From contig NZ_JAIVKK010000005.1 in the NCBI RefSeq assembly GCF_020524005.1, positions 248,001 through 312,000 of the forward strand: a DNA stretch of 64,000 nt, written 5' to 3'. How positions within the stretch are numbered: position 1 is the stretch's first letter; the number at the start of each line of letters is the position of its first letter. The notes below the pieces were generated by a model. It worked only from the letters and a program-made list of their open reading frames with translations. It made no database searches and was not told where the DNA came from. Made by a program: the position numbers and the translations under genes. This document shows, one piece after another, positions 48,001-56,165 of this stretch. The DNA comes from Microbulbifer aggregans (GTDB lineage Bacteria; Pseudomonadota; Gammaproteobacteria; Pseudomonadales; Cellvibrionaceae).

Positions 48001-48006
48001 GCGCAT
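45001..48006 (-). CDS. fimV: FimV/HubP-type polar peptidoglycan-binding protein
   Basis: A 1001-residue inner-membrane polar landmark protein needed in relatives for type IV pilus function. Order: signal peptide (about 1-23); conserved periplasmic FimV N-domain (LGEIKLNSTLNQPLNAEI); a LysM-like motif near 220-280 (ANKTLWEIARD and NLLKKGAVLRLP); a coiled coil near 350-410; a membrane helix near 482-502 (IQLIGAGAGVLLVGIFGFI). A long, highly acidic cytoplasmic region with Asp/Leu-rich repeats (DLDLGDDLDLGGELDLD style) spans about 540-930. The C-terminal TPR-like FimV domain reads KLELAQAYLEMGDKDGAREIL. AAAGGGAAT precedes the ATG. Confidence 0.93.
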   Translation of the reverse strand: MRVQKLALAVGLVSALGGNGALALGLGEIKLNSTLNQPLNAEIKLLQTRGLGDSEIKVRLASEEDFDRAGVDRAYLLSELRFEVDYSGNAPVIRISSRAPIREPFLNFLVETRWPSGRLLREYTLLMDLPAFSTNTASQPVRAAERERQQVRRDPTVQQPLKPTVQRAPEPVQAPAEEAAPAPVEQTPVQPEPQVQDPAEIFNESEFETPADTGSRVYGPVEANKTLWEIARDSRESREVSVQQTMLAIQRLNPEAFINNNINLLKKGAVLRLPTTDEVRTLSRTDAVSEVATQNDAWRERVGDSALGAPLDGRAAAEETVESESVEGRVSLAAPGDNESVISGSGSGASDSEALEGELAVTEEELDKSQLENAELQERIGELNEQIDTMEQLVDVSNEELRAVQDAAAQADEMSETSALNDSAEFSEEEVSDESPLETEEVAPVGEAEQVEEPEVTAEEQAEADDARNRVVVVQTKSEPTLVERLMDNIQLIGAGAGVLLVGIFGFITWRRRKEEEEAIRQVEAEMAAARAAADSDENTDELDHLSAVEELEADSSFDLDQLGEVETGDPVAEAEIHLSLGQYPEAESKLLAGLGTAPGNIDARLMLLEVYAQQQNAASFDDHYRQLLSYSDGPAADRAARLRETIADAGPFEAPENDFSSESLEAAQLDDMGADLDGGLDDDFDVSASFDDLEEFSGADKTVVAGEGSQGDEDLALLDDLNLELGSDDAVSAGSAEAESDEFSLDLDLGDDLDLGGELDLDSAPESAGQGADAGDGDDFNLDDLMAGGELDLDGLDLDSDFSAESGEPIANAEANEEEQGGLEFDLDLSPMDDADELSLDSGDTDTGIDAEPSVDAGQSAELSFDDDELDSFGGDFDGLDLDSIDLGDLDLGEDLEPQTDVAVEAAPARDVAQVTAPAQPAAQQDGESFEDLGFDLEGDLDSELNLLEGGDEVSTKLELAQAYLEMGDKDGAREILGEVVEEAAGEQQQRAKELLERMS

Positions 48007-48086
48007 ATCCGATTCCCTTTATTGTTAGAATCACCCTGCTACCTGAACAAAAAGCAAACAACATGCACTTTGCAGATACCAGCTGT

Positions 48087-48103
48087 GTGCAGCAAAGCTG
48101 CAC
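48087..48103. promoter_or_regulatory. Perfect short palindrome upstream of fimV
   Basis: GTGCAGC-AAA-GCTGCAC, about 80-97 bp before the fimV start. It could be an operator or a 5' UTR hairpin; nothing further supports either. Confidence 0.3.
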
Positions 48104-48114
48104 GAAATTTACCC

Positions 48115-48143
48115 AAAAGAGTCCGCGCGCTGGCAACGGACTC
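48115..48143 (-). terminator. Probable terminator upstream of fimV (for the usg/asd transcript)
   Basis: On the minus strand GAGTCCG pairs with CGGACTC across an 11-base loop and is followed by TTTT. It lies about 130 bp after the stop of the USG-1 gene and 110 bp before fimV. Confidence 0.6.
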
Positions 48144-48270
48144 CGCTTAATGGCGATTGATCGCCCCCCAAAAACATTCCTACTGGCCTCATCCCTTCGT
48201 ACATTTCAACATCCTGCGAAAGCTACGAAGTTAAGAAGGCACCTTCAGAATGGTCGCTAAGTATTAAATA

Positions 48271-49266
48271 TCAATGGGTTTTTAGCAACAAGTGGACAAT
48301 CTGTACACAGTTAATTGCCACGTCTTTACGCAGATTGTCGGAAACCGCACAAAATTTAACCTGCTGCGGACTGATCAGGCCACGACGCAAACGTCCGAGC
48401 AAGGTATTTTCACTGCCTACGGCATCCTGTGACGACGGCCGCTCCTGCATTTCGAGACGAGCGCCATTCGACAACAGCCCGCGAACCTGCTCAAGGTCTG
48501 CCGCCTCTTTCAAGGTCACGCTGACGTTTGCCAACTGCCCGTGGAATACAGAGGTGGTGTTGATTGTCGCATCGAGCGCAATCTCGTCACCAAGCAAACG
48601 ACGCAACTCATGCACCAGAGCCAGCTCAGAAAGATTGTGTCCACTCTCAAGCAGCGCTTCCGCCGAACTGAGCTGATTGAAGGCCAGGCGCTGCCCGGTC
48701 ACCTCATCCACTTCCGGCTCCTGGCCATTAAACATACGCGCAGTCTGTGCCGCTGCCGCATCTACACCGTGCTTGCCCAGTGCCGACAGCGGCTGGTTCA
48801 ATACGACTTCCACTGATTTCAGCTGGGCCGCCAGAGGAAAAAGCGCTTCGGCGATCATTGCCGCACCAGCGCCCGGCAGCGCCAGTACCCGGCGCTCCAG
48901 CTGCTGGACCTCGGCACTATTCAGCAGCGGATGGATCAACGGCACACTGTCGTCACCGCGGGAAAGCCCCGCCGCATCCACCACCCATGCACCGGCACTT
49001 TCACCCTGCGCCAGTGCCTCTGTGGCCGTGTCACCACTGCTCAACAGCAGCACCACCTGATCGGGCGTGAATGCAAAATCCTTTACGGACTGTACCGGGA
49101 TCGAGCGGTTGGCAAATACCTGCGGGTCCGCATCTGCCTCGTCTTCCGCCAGTAATTTGAGCTGCTCGGCGCCGATGGTTTTGCGCTCTTCAAGGATCTC
49201 CAGCAGGGTGGCAAATGGCGTACTGTTAACGCCGACAATCACCAGCTCACGAGTGGGCTCTGTCAT
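48271..49266 (-). CDS. USG-1-like protein (aspartate-semialdehyde dehydrogenase paralogue)
   Basis: A 331-residue homologue of aspartate-semialdehyde dehydrogenase encoded beside the real enzyme. The dimerisation half keeps family blocks such as SALGKHGVDAAAAQTARMFNG, TGQRLAFNQL and NTTSVFHGQLANVSV. At the active-site loop, where the true enzyme has GGNCTVS, this protein reads LALPGAGAAMIAEAL near residue 130, without cysteine. It is therefore unlikely to catalyse the reaction. The same asd-usg-fimV order exists in Pseudomonas; function of USG-1 is unknown. Confidence 0.88.
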   Translation of the reverse strand: MTEPTRELVIVGVNSTPFATLLEILEERKTIGAEQLKLLAEDEADADPQVFANRSIPVQSVKDFAFTPDQVVLLLSSGDTATEALAQGESAGAWVVDAAGLSRGDDSVPLIHPLLNSAEVQQLERRVLALPGAGAAMIAEALFPLAAQLKSVEVVLNQPLSALGKHGVDAAAAQTARMFNGQEPEVDEVTGQRLAFNQLSSAEALLESGHNLSELALVHELRRLLGDEIALDATINTTSVFHGQLANVSVTLKEAADLEQVRGLLSNGARLEMQERPSSQDAVGSENTLLGRLRRGLISPQQVKFCAVSDNLRKDVAINCVQIVHLLLKTH

Positions 49267-49420
49267 ATTTTGTACTCACGACCAATTTTGAGTGCTTAAC
49301 GGCCACTTAGGCCATTTAAGCAGCAAGCTAAAAACGCGGGGGATTATACTCACGAGAGAGGCGGGGGGAAGCCGCCCCGGAGAAGGGCGGCGGAAAGAGG
49401 AACCTGAAAGGTAATACTGG

Positions 49421-50536
49421 TTACAGTTTACCCAGCAGAATCAGCAGCACACGACGCAGGGGTTCTGCGGCACCCCACAGCAGCTGATCGCCCACGGTGA
49501 AGGCGTTGAGGTATTCACCGCCCATGCTCAGCTTGCGCAGACGACCCACCGGAATGTCCAGCTTGCCGGTAACCGCTGTCGGGGTCAGTTCTTTAAGCGT
49601 AACCTCGCGGTCGTTTGGTACTACCTTCACCCAATCGTTGGCTGAGCCGATCAGCTTCTCGATCTCTTCCAGCGGAAGATCTTTCTTCAGCTTCACGGTA
49701 AACGCCTGGCTGTGGCAGCGCATCGCGCCGATGCGTACACAGGTGCCATCCACCGGGACGGTCGCGCTGGTGCCGAGAATCTTGTTCGCTTCCACCTGGG
49801 CTTTCCACTCTTCGCGGCTCTGGCCAGACTCCAGCTGGGTATCGATCCACGGCAGCAGGCTACCGGCCAGCGGCGCGCCGAACTCGGAAGTCGGGAAATC
49901 GCTGCTGCGCATGTTCTCGACCACCTTGCGGTCGATATCCAGGATCGCGCTGGCTGGATCCGCCAGTTCCGCGGCCACACCATCGCGAATGCTGCCCATC
50001 TGGGAGATCAGCTCGCGCATATTCTTGGCACCGGCACCACTGGCCGCCTGATAGGTCATCGCGGTTACCCACTCCACCAGGCCAGCCTTAAACAGGCCAC
50101 CGAGGCCCATCAACATAAGGCTCACGGTGCAGTTGCCGCCGATATAATTTTTCACACCAGAATCGATGCCGCGATCAATCACGTCGCGGTTTACCGGGTC
50201 CAGCACAATGATGGCGTCATCGTTCATGCGCAGGCTGGAGGCGGCATCAATCCAGTACCCATCCCAACCTTTTTCGCGCAGCTTGCCGAACACTTCCTTG
50301 GTGTAGTCGCCACCCTGACAGCTGACAATCGCGTCGAGCTCTGCCAGTGCGTCCAGATCGTATGCATCTTTCAGCGGCGCTACTTCTTTGCCGATCTCCG
50401 GGGCTTTGCCGCCCGCGTTGGAGGTGGAGAAAAATACCGGCTCCGCGATATGCGCGAAGTCGTTTTCTTCCAGCATACGGCCCATGAGCACAGAGCCGAC
50501 CATACCGCGCCAGCCTACGAATCCTACCTTGTTCAT
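49421..50536 (-). CDS. asd: Aspartate-semialdehyde dehydrogenase
   Basis: A 371-residue NADPH enzyme giving L-aspartate semialdehyde for lysine, threonine, methionine and diaminopimelate. The cofactor motif [15 protein letters not shown] is at the N-terminus, the catalytic Cys136 is in [11 protein letters not shown], and the later [19 protein letters not shown] holds the substrate-binding arginine and catalytic histidine. Full length. It lies downstream of leuB across a small repeat hairpin, and upstream of the USG-1 paralogue (154-bp gap). Confidence 0.97.
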   Translation of the reverse strand: MNKVGFVGWRGMVGSVLMGRMLEENDFAHIAEPVFFSTSNAGGKAPEIGKEVAPLKDAYDLDALAELDAIVSCQGGDYTKEVFGKLREKGWDGYWIDAASSLRMNDDAIIVLDPVNRDVIDRGIDSGVKNYIGGNCTVSLMLMGLGGLFKAGLVEWVTAMTYQAASGAGAKNMRELISQMGSIRDGVAAELADPASAILDIDRKVVENMRSSDFPTSEFGAPLAGSLLPWIDTQLESGQSREEWKAQVEANKILGTSATVPVDGTCVRIGAMRCHSQAFTVKLKKDLPLEEIEKLIGSANDWVKVVPNDREVTLKELTPTAVTGKLDIPVGRLRKLSMGGEYLNAFTVGDQLLWGAAEPLRRVLLILLGKL

Positions 50537-50566
50537 TTCTATACCTTGATAAATCTGTAAATTTCT

Positions 50567-50594
50567 GGATCCCGGCGTTTGCCGGGACGACGAG
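50567..50594. repeat. Small REP/dRS3-like hairpin between leuB and asd
   Basis: TGGATCCCGGC followed by GTTT and GCCGGGACGACGA; the stem is CCCGGC at 50572-50577 with GCCGGG at 50582-50587. The form ATCCCGGC-loop-GCCGGGA(T)GACG resembles small dispersed hairpins seen in many proteobacterial genomes. It may also help end leuB transcription. Confidence 0.55.
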
Positions 50595-50613
50595 CGATTG
50601 GCATGCGGTGCTA

Positions 50614-51687
50614 CTAGAAAGCGGCCACCACTGCTGCGCCGATTTCCGCAGTTGAGACCTTTTTACATCCGTCTGTATAAATGTCTGCGGTACGCAGTCC
50701 CTGGTCGAGTACTTTACTTACCGCCGCCTCAATGGCATCCGCCGCTTCGCCCATATTCAGGGAATAACGCAACATCATGGCAGCAGACAAAATTGTAGCG
50801 AGCGGGTTGGCAATCCCCTGCCCCGCGATATCCGGCGCGCTGCCGTGACAGGGCTCGTACAGGCCAAAGCCGGACTCATTCATTGAAGCAGAAGGCAACA
50901 TGCCGATGGATCCGGTGAGCATGGCCGCGGCATCAGAGAGAATGTCGCCGAACATATTGCCGGTCACCATGACGTCGAACTGTTTGGGCGCTCGCACCAG
51001 CTGCATTGCGGCGTTGTCGACATACATATGGGAAAGCTCAACATCCGGATACTCCGGCGCCAGACGATCCAGCACTTCGCGCCAGAGCACGGTTACTTCC
51101 AGCACATTGGCTTTGTCGACTGAGCAGAGCTTGCCGCCACGTTTTTGCGCTGCTTCAAAAGCAGTGCGGGCAATCCTCTCAATTTCCGATTCTTTGTAAA
51201 CGTAGGTGTTGTAGCCCTGTTTTTCTCCGTTTTCCAGCGTGCGGATACCGCGCGGCTCACCGAAATAAATACCGCCGGTGAGCTCACGTACGATCAGGAT
51301 ATCCAGACCGGATACGACTTCCGGCTTCAGGGAAGAGGCATCAGCCAGCTGCGGATACAGGATCGCCGGGCGCAGGTTGGCGTAAAGGCCAAGCCCGCTG
51401 CGAATTTTCAGCAGACCTTTTTCCGGTCGAATGGCGCGATCCAGGGTATCCCACTTCGGGCCACCGACTGCGCCGAGCAATACCGCATCGCACTGGCCGG
51501 CTTTTTCCAGTTCAGCATCCGTCAGCGGCTCACCGTGCGCATCAATGGATGCCCCACCGATCAGCCCTTCGGTAAATTCCAGATTCAGATCGAATTTTTC
51601 ATCGACAACTTTCAGTACTGCTACTGCCTGCTCAACAATCTCCGGGCCAATACCGTCGCCCGGGAGGATCATGATTTTTTTGCTCAT
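50614..51687 (-). CDS. leuB: 3-isopropylmalate dehydrogenase
   Basis: A 357-residue NAD-dependent oxidative decarboxylase, third step of leucine synthesis. [16 protein letters not shown] at the N-terminus, the substrate residues in [14 protein letters not shown], and [25 protein letters not shown] near 245-270 are diagnostic. AAGGAATG precedes the ATG at 51687; an upstream extension would cross repeat copy C. It is separated from leuD by 445 bp that hold repeat copies C and D. Confidence 0.96.
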   Translation of the reverse strand: MSKKIMILPGDGIGPEIVEQAVAVLKVVDEKFDLNLEFTEGLIGGASIDAHGEPLTDAELEKAGQCDAVLLGAVGGPKWDTLDRAIRPEKGLLKIRSGLGLYANLRPAILYPQLADASSLKPEVVSGLDILIVRELTGGIYFGEPRGIRTLENGEKQGYNTYVYKESEIERIARTAFEAAQKRGGKLCSVDKANVLEVTVLWREVLDRLAPEYPDVELSHMYVDNAAMQLVRAPKQFDVMVTGNMFGDILSDAAAMLTGSIGMLPSASMNESGFGLYEPCHGSAPDIAGQGIANPLATILSAAMMLRYSLNMGEAADAIEAAVSKVLDQGLRTADIYTDGCKKVSTAEIGAAVVAAF

Positions 51688-51743
51688 TTTTTCATTCCTT
51701 CTTTCTGCCACCCGGAGCCCGTGGTACCGAATAGCGGAGTCCT

Positions 51744-51866
51744 GTGGCGGCTCCGCTACCGGGGAGCGTCCGCGAGACACGCCGTAAACCCATCCATGGG
51801 GGCTCGGACGCGGCCGTCCTGGCCGCGTACGGTCTCGCGAACGCTCCCCGGTACCGAAGCCTTCGC
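51744..51866 (+). repeat. Structured palindromic repeat, copy C
   Basis: Third copy. 5' module GTGGCGG at 51744. The outer stem pairs 51757-51778 with 51832-51853 (21 of 22 positions). Core at 51779-51805 with ACGCCGT, AACCCATCC and GGGGGCTC. Inner hairpin ACGCGGCC at 51808-51815 with GGCCGCGT at 51821-51828 around GTCCT. The 3' module CGAAGCCTTCGC is at 51855-51866. It forms an inverted pair with copy D. Confidence 0.88.
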
Positions 51867-51954
51867 ATTTCGCTCTCGTACGCTGATCAATGTAATGCGA
51901 TCAAAGCACGCTCATAAATAACCAAGCTGTCCTTGTCAAAGCGCAACGCTTGAA
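51867..51954. other. Spacer between repeat copies C and D
   Basis: Eighty-eight bases enclosed by the 12-bp inverted 3' modules of the two repeats. No gene or clear promoter was seen in it. Together with C and D it accounts for most of the 445-bp leuD-leuB gap. Confidence 0.5.
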
Positions 51955-52076
51955 GCGAAGGCTTCGACTGCGAGGGTCTTTTACCAGACCTTCCGCGAGA
52001 GGGACCTCGCGGAAGAGCCCCCATGGATGGGTTCACGGCGTGTCTGGTAAAAGACCCTCGCTGGCGGAGCCGCTAC
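51955..52076 (-). repeat. Structured palindromic repeat, copy D (inverted)
   Basis: Fourth copy, on the minus strand. The 3' module GCGAAGGCTTCG at 51955-51966 is the exact reverse complement of that of copy C. The outer stem pairs 51970-51989 with 52042-52061, a perfect 20 bp whose sequence is unrelated to copies A, C and E. The inner hairpin pairs 51990-51999 with 52006-52015, a perfect 10 bp. The core is the reverse complement of the consensus (52015-52041). The 5' module ends at 52076. Confidence 0.88.
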
Positions 52077-52132
52077 AAACCACCTACCGGTTCCACTGCA
52101 CCCGCTCATAAACAACTCAGCTCAGAAAAGTG

Positions 52133-52780
52133 TTACTTGACCGCGTCAAACAACCAGGGCGCCTCATCGCGACGCTTCGCTTCATACGCACGAATATCGT
52201 CCGCATCTTCCAGCGTCAGGCCGATATCATCGAGGCCGTTCAACAAACAGTGCTTGCGGAACGTATCCACCTCGAACGCGATGGTTTCGCCATTCGGCTT
52301 CACAACCAACTGCTGTTCCAGGTCGATTACCAGCTCGTAGCCTTCCTCGGCGTACATTTCCTGGAACAACTGCTCAACAATTTCCTCTTCCAGAACGATC
52401 GGCAACAGACCGTTCTTGAAGCAGTTATTGAAGAAAATATCCGCAAAACTCGGCGCAATGACGGCACGGAACCCGTGATCGTCCAGCGCCCAGGGCGCGT
52501 GTTCACGGCTGGAACCACAACCAAAATTCTTGCGCGCCAACAGAACTGAAGCGCCCTGGTAACGCGGATGGTTCAGCGGGAAGTCCGGATTGATCGGACG
52601 ATTGCTGCAATCCTGCCCCGGCTGCCCCTCATCGAGATAACGCAGCTCATCAAACAGGTTCGGACCAAAACCGGTGCGCTTGATCGACTTCAAAAACTGC
52701 TTCGGGATAATCAGATCCGTATCCACATTGGCGCGATCCATCGGAGCGGCCACGCCTTTATGCTGGGTAAAAGCCTTCAT
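52133..52780 (-). CDS. leuD: 3-isopropylmalate dehydratase small subunit
   Basis: A 215-residue swivelling subunit of isopropylmalate isomerase. [19 protein letters not shown] near the N-terminus and [15 protein letters not shown] near 85-99 are diagnostic; [20 protein letters not shown] follows. Its ATG shares one base with the leuC stop (TGATG) behind a GGAGG-like site, so the two are translationally coupled. It is followed by the two-repeat gap before leuB. Confidence 0.96.
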   Translation of the reverse strand: MKAFTQHKGVAAPMDRANVDTDLIIPKQFLKSIKRTGFGPNLFDELRYLDEGQPGQDCSNRPINPDFPLNHPRYQGASVLLARKNFGCGSSREHAPWALDDHGFRAVIAPSFADIFFNNCFKNGLLPIVLEEEIVEQLFQEMYAEEGYELVIDLEQQLVVKPNGETIAFEVDTFRKHCLLNGLDDIGLTLEDADDIRAYEAKRRDEAPWLFDAVK

Positions 52781-54228
52781 CAAACCGCCTCCTTCTGCAT
52801 TTCACGCACATCCACAAAGTGACCCGCAATCGCCGCAGCAGCCGCCATACTCGGACTCACCAGATGCGTGCGACCACCATAGCCCTGGCGCCCCTCGAAA
52901 TTCCGGTTGGACGTAGAAGCACAGTGCTCACCCGGGCCCAGCTTGTCCGCGTTCATCGCCAGACACATGGAGCAGGACGGCTCACGCCACTCAAAACCAG
53001 CTTCCAGAAACACCTGGTCCAACCCTTCTTTTTCCGCCTGGGCTTTCACCGACTGAGAGCCCGGCACCACCAACACCTGCTTAACGCTTTCGGCTTTCTT
53101 GTGGCCCTTGGCCACAGCCGCCGCCGCACGCAGGTCTTCAATACGGGAATTGGTACAGGAGCCGATAAACACGCGATCCAGGTTGATATCGGTAATTTTC
53201 TGGCCAGCGGTCAGACCCATATATTCCAGCGCGCGCTCGATGCCCGCCTTCCGGGTAGCATCATTCTCTGCGGCAGGATCCGGCACCAGCGCGCTAATCG
53301 GAGCCACCATTTCCGGAGACGTACCCCAGCTGACCTGCGGCTCGATCTCTTCACCGCGCAACTCAACGATCGCATCGAAATGTGCACCGTCGTCAGAGTG
53401 CAGACGGCTCCAGTTCGCTACCGCCATGTCCCACTGATCACCTTTGGGTGCGTAAGGCTTGTCTTTTACGTAGTCCAGAGTGACCTGATCCACCGCCACC
53501 ATGCCCGCACGAGCACCGCCTTCAATGGCCATATTGCAGACGGTCATACGGCCTTCCATCGACAGGCCGCGAATCACTTCGCCACCAAACTCGATCGCGT
53601 AACCGGTACCACCCGCGGTGCCAATCTTGCCGATAATTGCCAGCACCACATCTTTCGCCGTCACGCCTGGACCGAGTTCACCGTCCACGCGTACCAGCAT
53701 GTTCTTCATTTTTTTCTGGATCAGACACTGGGTGGCCATCACATGCTCCACCTCGGAAGTGCCGATACCGTGAGCCAGTGCGCCCAGCGCGCCATGGGTA
53801 GAGGTATGAGAGTCACCACACACCACCGTCATCCCCGGCAGGGTTGCACCGGTTTCCGGGCCGATCACATGCACAATGCCCTGACCAGGATCATTGATGC
53901 CGAACTCGACGATTCCGAAATCCTTACAGTTCTCGTCCAGGGTCTGCACCTGAATACGGGAAACCTCGTCCTGAATACCAGCAATACCACCCGCGCGCTC
54001 AGCAGCGTCAGACGGCACATTGTGATCCGGTGTGGCGACGACAGAATCGGTACGCCAGGGTTTGCGGCCAGCCAGACGTAGGCCCTCAAAGGCCTGGGGC
54101 GAAGTGACTTCGTGAATCAGGTGACGATCGATGTAAATCAGTGCAGTGCCGTCATCGCGGCTTTTGACCAAATGGTCTTCCCAGAGCTTGTCGTAAAGCG
54201 TCTGCTTTTTATTATCTTGCTGGCCCAT
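52780..54228 (-). CDS. leuC: 3-isopropylmalate dehydratase large subunit
   Basis: A 482-residue aconitase-family subunit that binds the 4Fe-4S cluster. Cluster cysteines are in [13 protein letters not shown] and [42 protein letters not shown] is the N-terminal signature. The start is set at 54228 because GAGGAG lies nine bases before it; in-frame ATGs at 54237 and 54255 lack this spacing. First gene of the leuCD(B) unit and divergent from a LysR regulator. Confidence 0.96.
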   Translation of the reverse strand: MGQQDNKKQTLYDKLWEDHLVKSRDDGTALIYIDRHLIHEVTSPQAFEGLRLAGRKPWRTDSVVATPDHNVPSDAAERAGGIAGIQDEVSRIQVQTLDENCKDFGIVEFGINDPGQGIVHVIGPETGATLPGMTVVCGDSHTSTHGALGALAHGIGTSEVEHVMATQCLIQKKMKNMLVRVDGELGPGVTAKDVVLAIIGKIGTAGGTGYAIEFGGEVIRGLSMEGRMTVCNMAIEGGARAGMVAVDQVTLDYVKDKPYAPKGDQWDMAVANWSRLHSDDGAHFDAIVELRGEEIEPQVSWGTSPEMVAPISALVPDPAAENDATRKAGIERALEYMGLTAGQKITDINLDRVFIGSCTNSRIEDLRAAAAVAKGHKKAESVKQVLVVPGSQSVKAQAEKEGLDQVFLEAGFEWREPSCSMCLAMNADKLGPGEHCASTSNRNFEGRQGYGGRTHLVSPSMAAAAAIAGHFVDVREMQKEAV

Positions 54229-54298
54229 TTGTCCCATCTCCTCTATGGATAACATGCCGGAGTCTAGGGGGGGCATTGAATAACATCAATTTATATTT

Positions 54299-54335
54299 AT
54301 TATATGGCGCATTCGGTTTTGGAATGTGAAATTCC
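54299..54335 (-). promoter_or_regulatory. leuC promoter with LysR-type operator candidate
   Basis: A minus-strand TATAAT lies at 54299-54304, giving a start near 54292 and a leader of about 64 bases. The -35 region is weak, as expected for an activated promoter. Just upstream, GGAAT-GTGAA-ATTCC at 54321-54335 is a perfect 5+5 bp palindrome in the divergent leuC-lysR spacer, a likely site for the LysR protein. Confidence 0.45.
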
Positions 54336-54395
54336 TGAGCTTCCTAGATAACCACTCCGGGCACTCAAGCCCCGCCACCGAGGCACAATCAAACC

Positions 54396-55274
54396 ATGGA
54401 AATCCAGTGGCTCAGAGCCTTCCTTGCCATATCAGAGCAGGGCTCCGTATCCGAAGCGGCTGAAGAGCTGCACCTCACTCAGCCTGCGGTCAGCAAGCGT
54501 CTAGCCTCCCTTGAGCAGCAGCTCGGCACTCCCCTGTTTGACCGCATCGGCCGTCGCCTGCAACTCACCAATGCCGGCAAAGCGCTGCTCCCCCGCGCCC
54601 GCCACATACTCAACGAGGTGAGTGATGCCGAGCGCGAACTCAGGAGCCTCGGCGAAACCATCGGCGGCAGCCTGCGCATCGCCACCAGCCACCACGTCGG
54701 CCTCCACCACCTGCCGCCGCTACTGCGTGAATTCAGTAACCGCTACCCCGATGTGGCACTCGATATCGACTTTGTCGATTCCGAGCAGGCCTACGAAGCA
54801 CTCGTGGCCGGCGAATACGAACTCGCCGTGGTCACGCTCGCGCTCAAGGACTACCCCAACCTCAACGCTCAGATCATCTGGCCCGACCCCTGCGTAGTGG
54901 TCGCCGCCCCGGATCACCCGCTGGCGCAGATGCCAGAACTGGACCTGCCGGCACTGGCGCAGTACCCGGCTATTCTGCCGGACCTGAATACCTACACCGG
55001 GCGACTGATCAAGCGCGAATTCGACGCCCACGGTCTCAAACTGACAGCAAAACTCGCCACCAACTTCCTGGAAACAATCAAAATGATGGCCGGTGTCGGC
55101 CTCGGATGGAGCGTACTCCCCAAGACTCTCGTGGATGAAACCCTCGCCGAACTGCCCATGCCGCAACTCAGTATCGTGCGCAACCTGGGCATCATCTATC
55201 ACCGCAACCGCACCCTCAGCAACGCCGCCAATGCCCTGCAACAGCTACTGGTCAAGGAGGCTCGCGGGCTTTAG
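54396..55274 (+). CDS. LysR family transcriptional regulator, divergent from leuC
   Basis: A 292-residue LysR regulator. The N-terminal helix-turn-helix reads FLAISEQGSVSEAAEELHLTQPAVSKRLASLEQQLGTPLF-like (residues about 9-47), followed by a linker helix and the periplasmic-binding-protein-like effector domain. It starts 167 bp from leuC on the other strand. A LysR gene occupies the same place in Pseudomonas. Control of leuCD(B), perhaps with an isopropylmalate-like signal, is inferred from position only. Confidence 0.92.
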   Translation: MEIQWLRAFLAISEQGSVSEAAEELHLTQPAVSKRLASLEQQLGTPLFDRIGRRLQLTNAGKALLPRARHILNEVSDAERELRSLGETIGGSLRIATSHHVGLHHLPPLLREFSNRYPDVALDIDFVDSEQAYEALVAGEYELAVVTLALKDYPNLNAQIIWPDPCVVVAAPDHPLAQMPELDLPALAQYPAILPDLNTYTGRLIKREFDAHGLKLTAKLATNFLETIKMMAGVGLGWSVLPKTLVDETLAELPMPQLSIVRNLGIIYHRNRTLSNAANALQQLLVKEARGL

Positions 55275-55398
55275 AGCCTCCAAATGGGGGGGAAAAGTAG
55301 CCAACTATTTTAAAGACATCCCAAAATCGCTAACTGGTAGGCGAAACGGCATCAAAAAGCTGTACACTTCGCCGCAGAATTCAACGGGAGAACCTCTA

Positions 55399-56076
55399 AT
55401 GAAAAAAATTACCCTGGCGATCTGCGCCGCCCTGGCTTCAGTCAGTGCCAGCGCTGATACCATTCTCGGCTTTGACGCGACTGCTGGCGTTTGGAAACCC
55501 TCGTACAGTGGTGAGCTGAATAGTGTTATTGACAGCAGCGACTTCGAAGAAAGCAACCACACCTTCCTTCAGGCCGCTCTAGAGCACCCGATCCCTCTCA
55601 TCCCAAATATCATGCTGGCACACAGCGCGATTGAGTCAGACACCAACCTCACCAGTGGCAGCACACTGGATCTGACGCATACCGATGCGACGCTCTACTA
55701 CGAAATCCTGGATAACTGGGTAAACCTGGACATCGGCCTGACTGCACGTCAGTACGACGGCTCCCTGGGCCTGGACATCATGAACAACTACGAAACCGTC
55801 GACTTCTCCGGCGTACTGCCCATGGCCTACGCCATGGCGCGCTTCGACCTTCCGTTTACCGGCTGGTCCATCATTGCCCAGGGCAACGGCACCGGCTACA
55901 AAGGTGACACCCACACCGACCTGACCGCCAAAGTACGCTGGGACTTTGTACCTGCCGCCGACTTTGCCATCGAGGCCGGCTACCGCGTCATGAGCCTGGA
56001 CGTGCAAGAGCTGGACGACCTGGAACCAGACCTGGAAATCAAGGGCCCCTACCTGGGCCTGAACCTGCACCTGTAA
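55399..56076 (+). CDS. TIGR04219-type outer membrane beta-barrel protein
   Basis: A 225-residue exported protein. The signal peptide is about residues 1-20 (cleavage after ASA), and the ATG at 55399 has GGGAG nine bases upstream. The mature part alternates hydrophobic and polar residues as in beta-barrels, starts with FDATAGVWKPSYSGEL and ends with a terminal strand GPYLGLNLHL whose last residue is hydrophobic, as outer-membrane barrels do. The pattern matches the TIGR04219 family. Function unknown. Confidence 0.82.
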   Translation: MKKITLAICAALASVSASADTILGFDATAGVWKPSYSGELNSVIDSSDFEESNHTFLQAALEHPIPLIPNIMLAHSAIESDTNLTSGSTLDLTHTDATLYYEILDNWVNLDIGLTARQYDGSLGLDIMNNYETVDFSGVLPMAYAMARFDLPFTGWSIIAQGNGTGYKGDTHTDLTAKVRWDFVPAADFAIEAGYRVMSLDVQELDDLEPDLEIKGPYLGLNLHL

Positions 56077-56100
56077 CTCAGGGCGGGCAGACGCAAAAAA

Positions 56101-56131
56101 GGCGGAGCGCTTTCGGCGCTCCGCCTTTTTT
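56101..56131 (+). terminator. Rho-independent terminator
   Basis: GGCGGAGCGC at 56101-56110 pairs with GCGCTCCGCC at 56116-56125, followed by six T; an A run precedes it, so it can also serve aroC on the minus strand. Confidence 0.95.
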
Positions 56132-56165
56132 GTTTGCGGTAAATATTTCTGATATCTGAAGCGAA

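Noticed and set aside
52023..52340. Open reading frame starting [12 protein letters not shown] in repeat copy D
   Set aside because: It begins in the repeat core and then runs antisense through leuD; the same start appears in other copies, so it is a by-product of the repeat.
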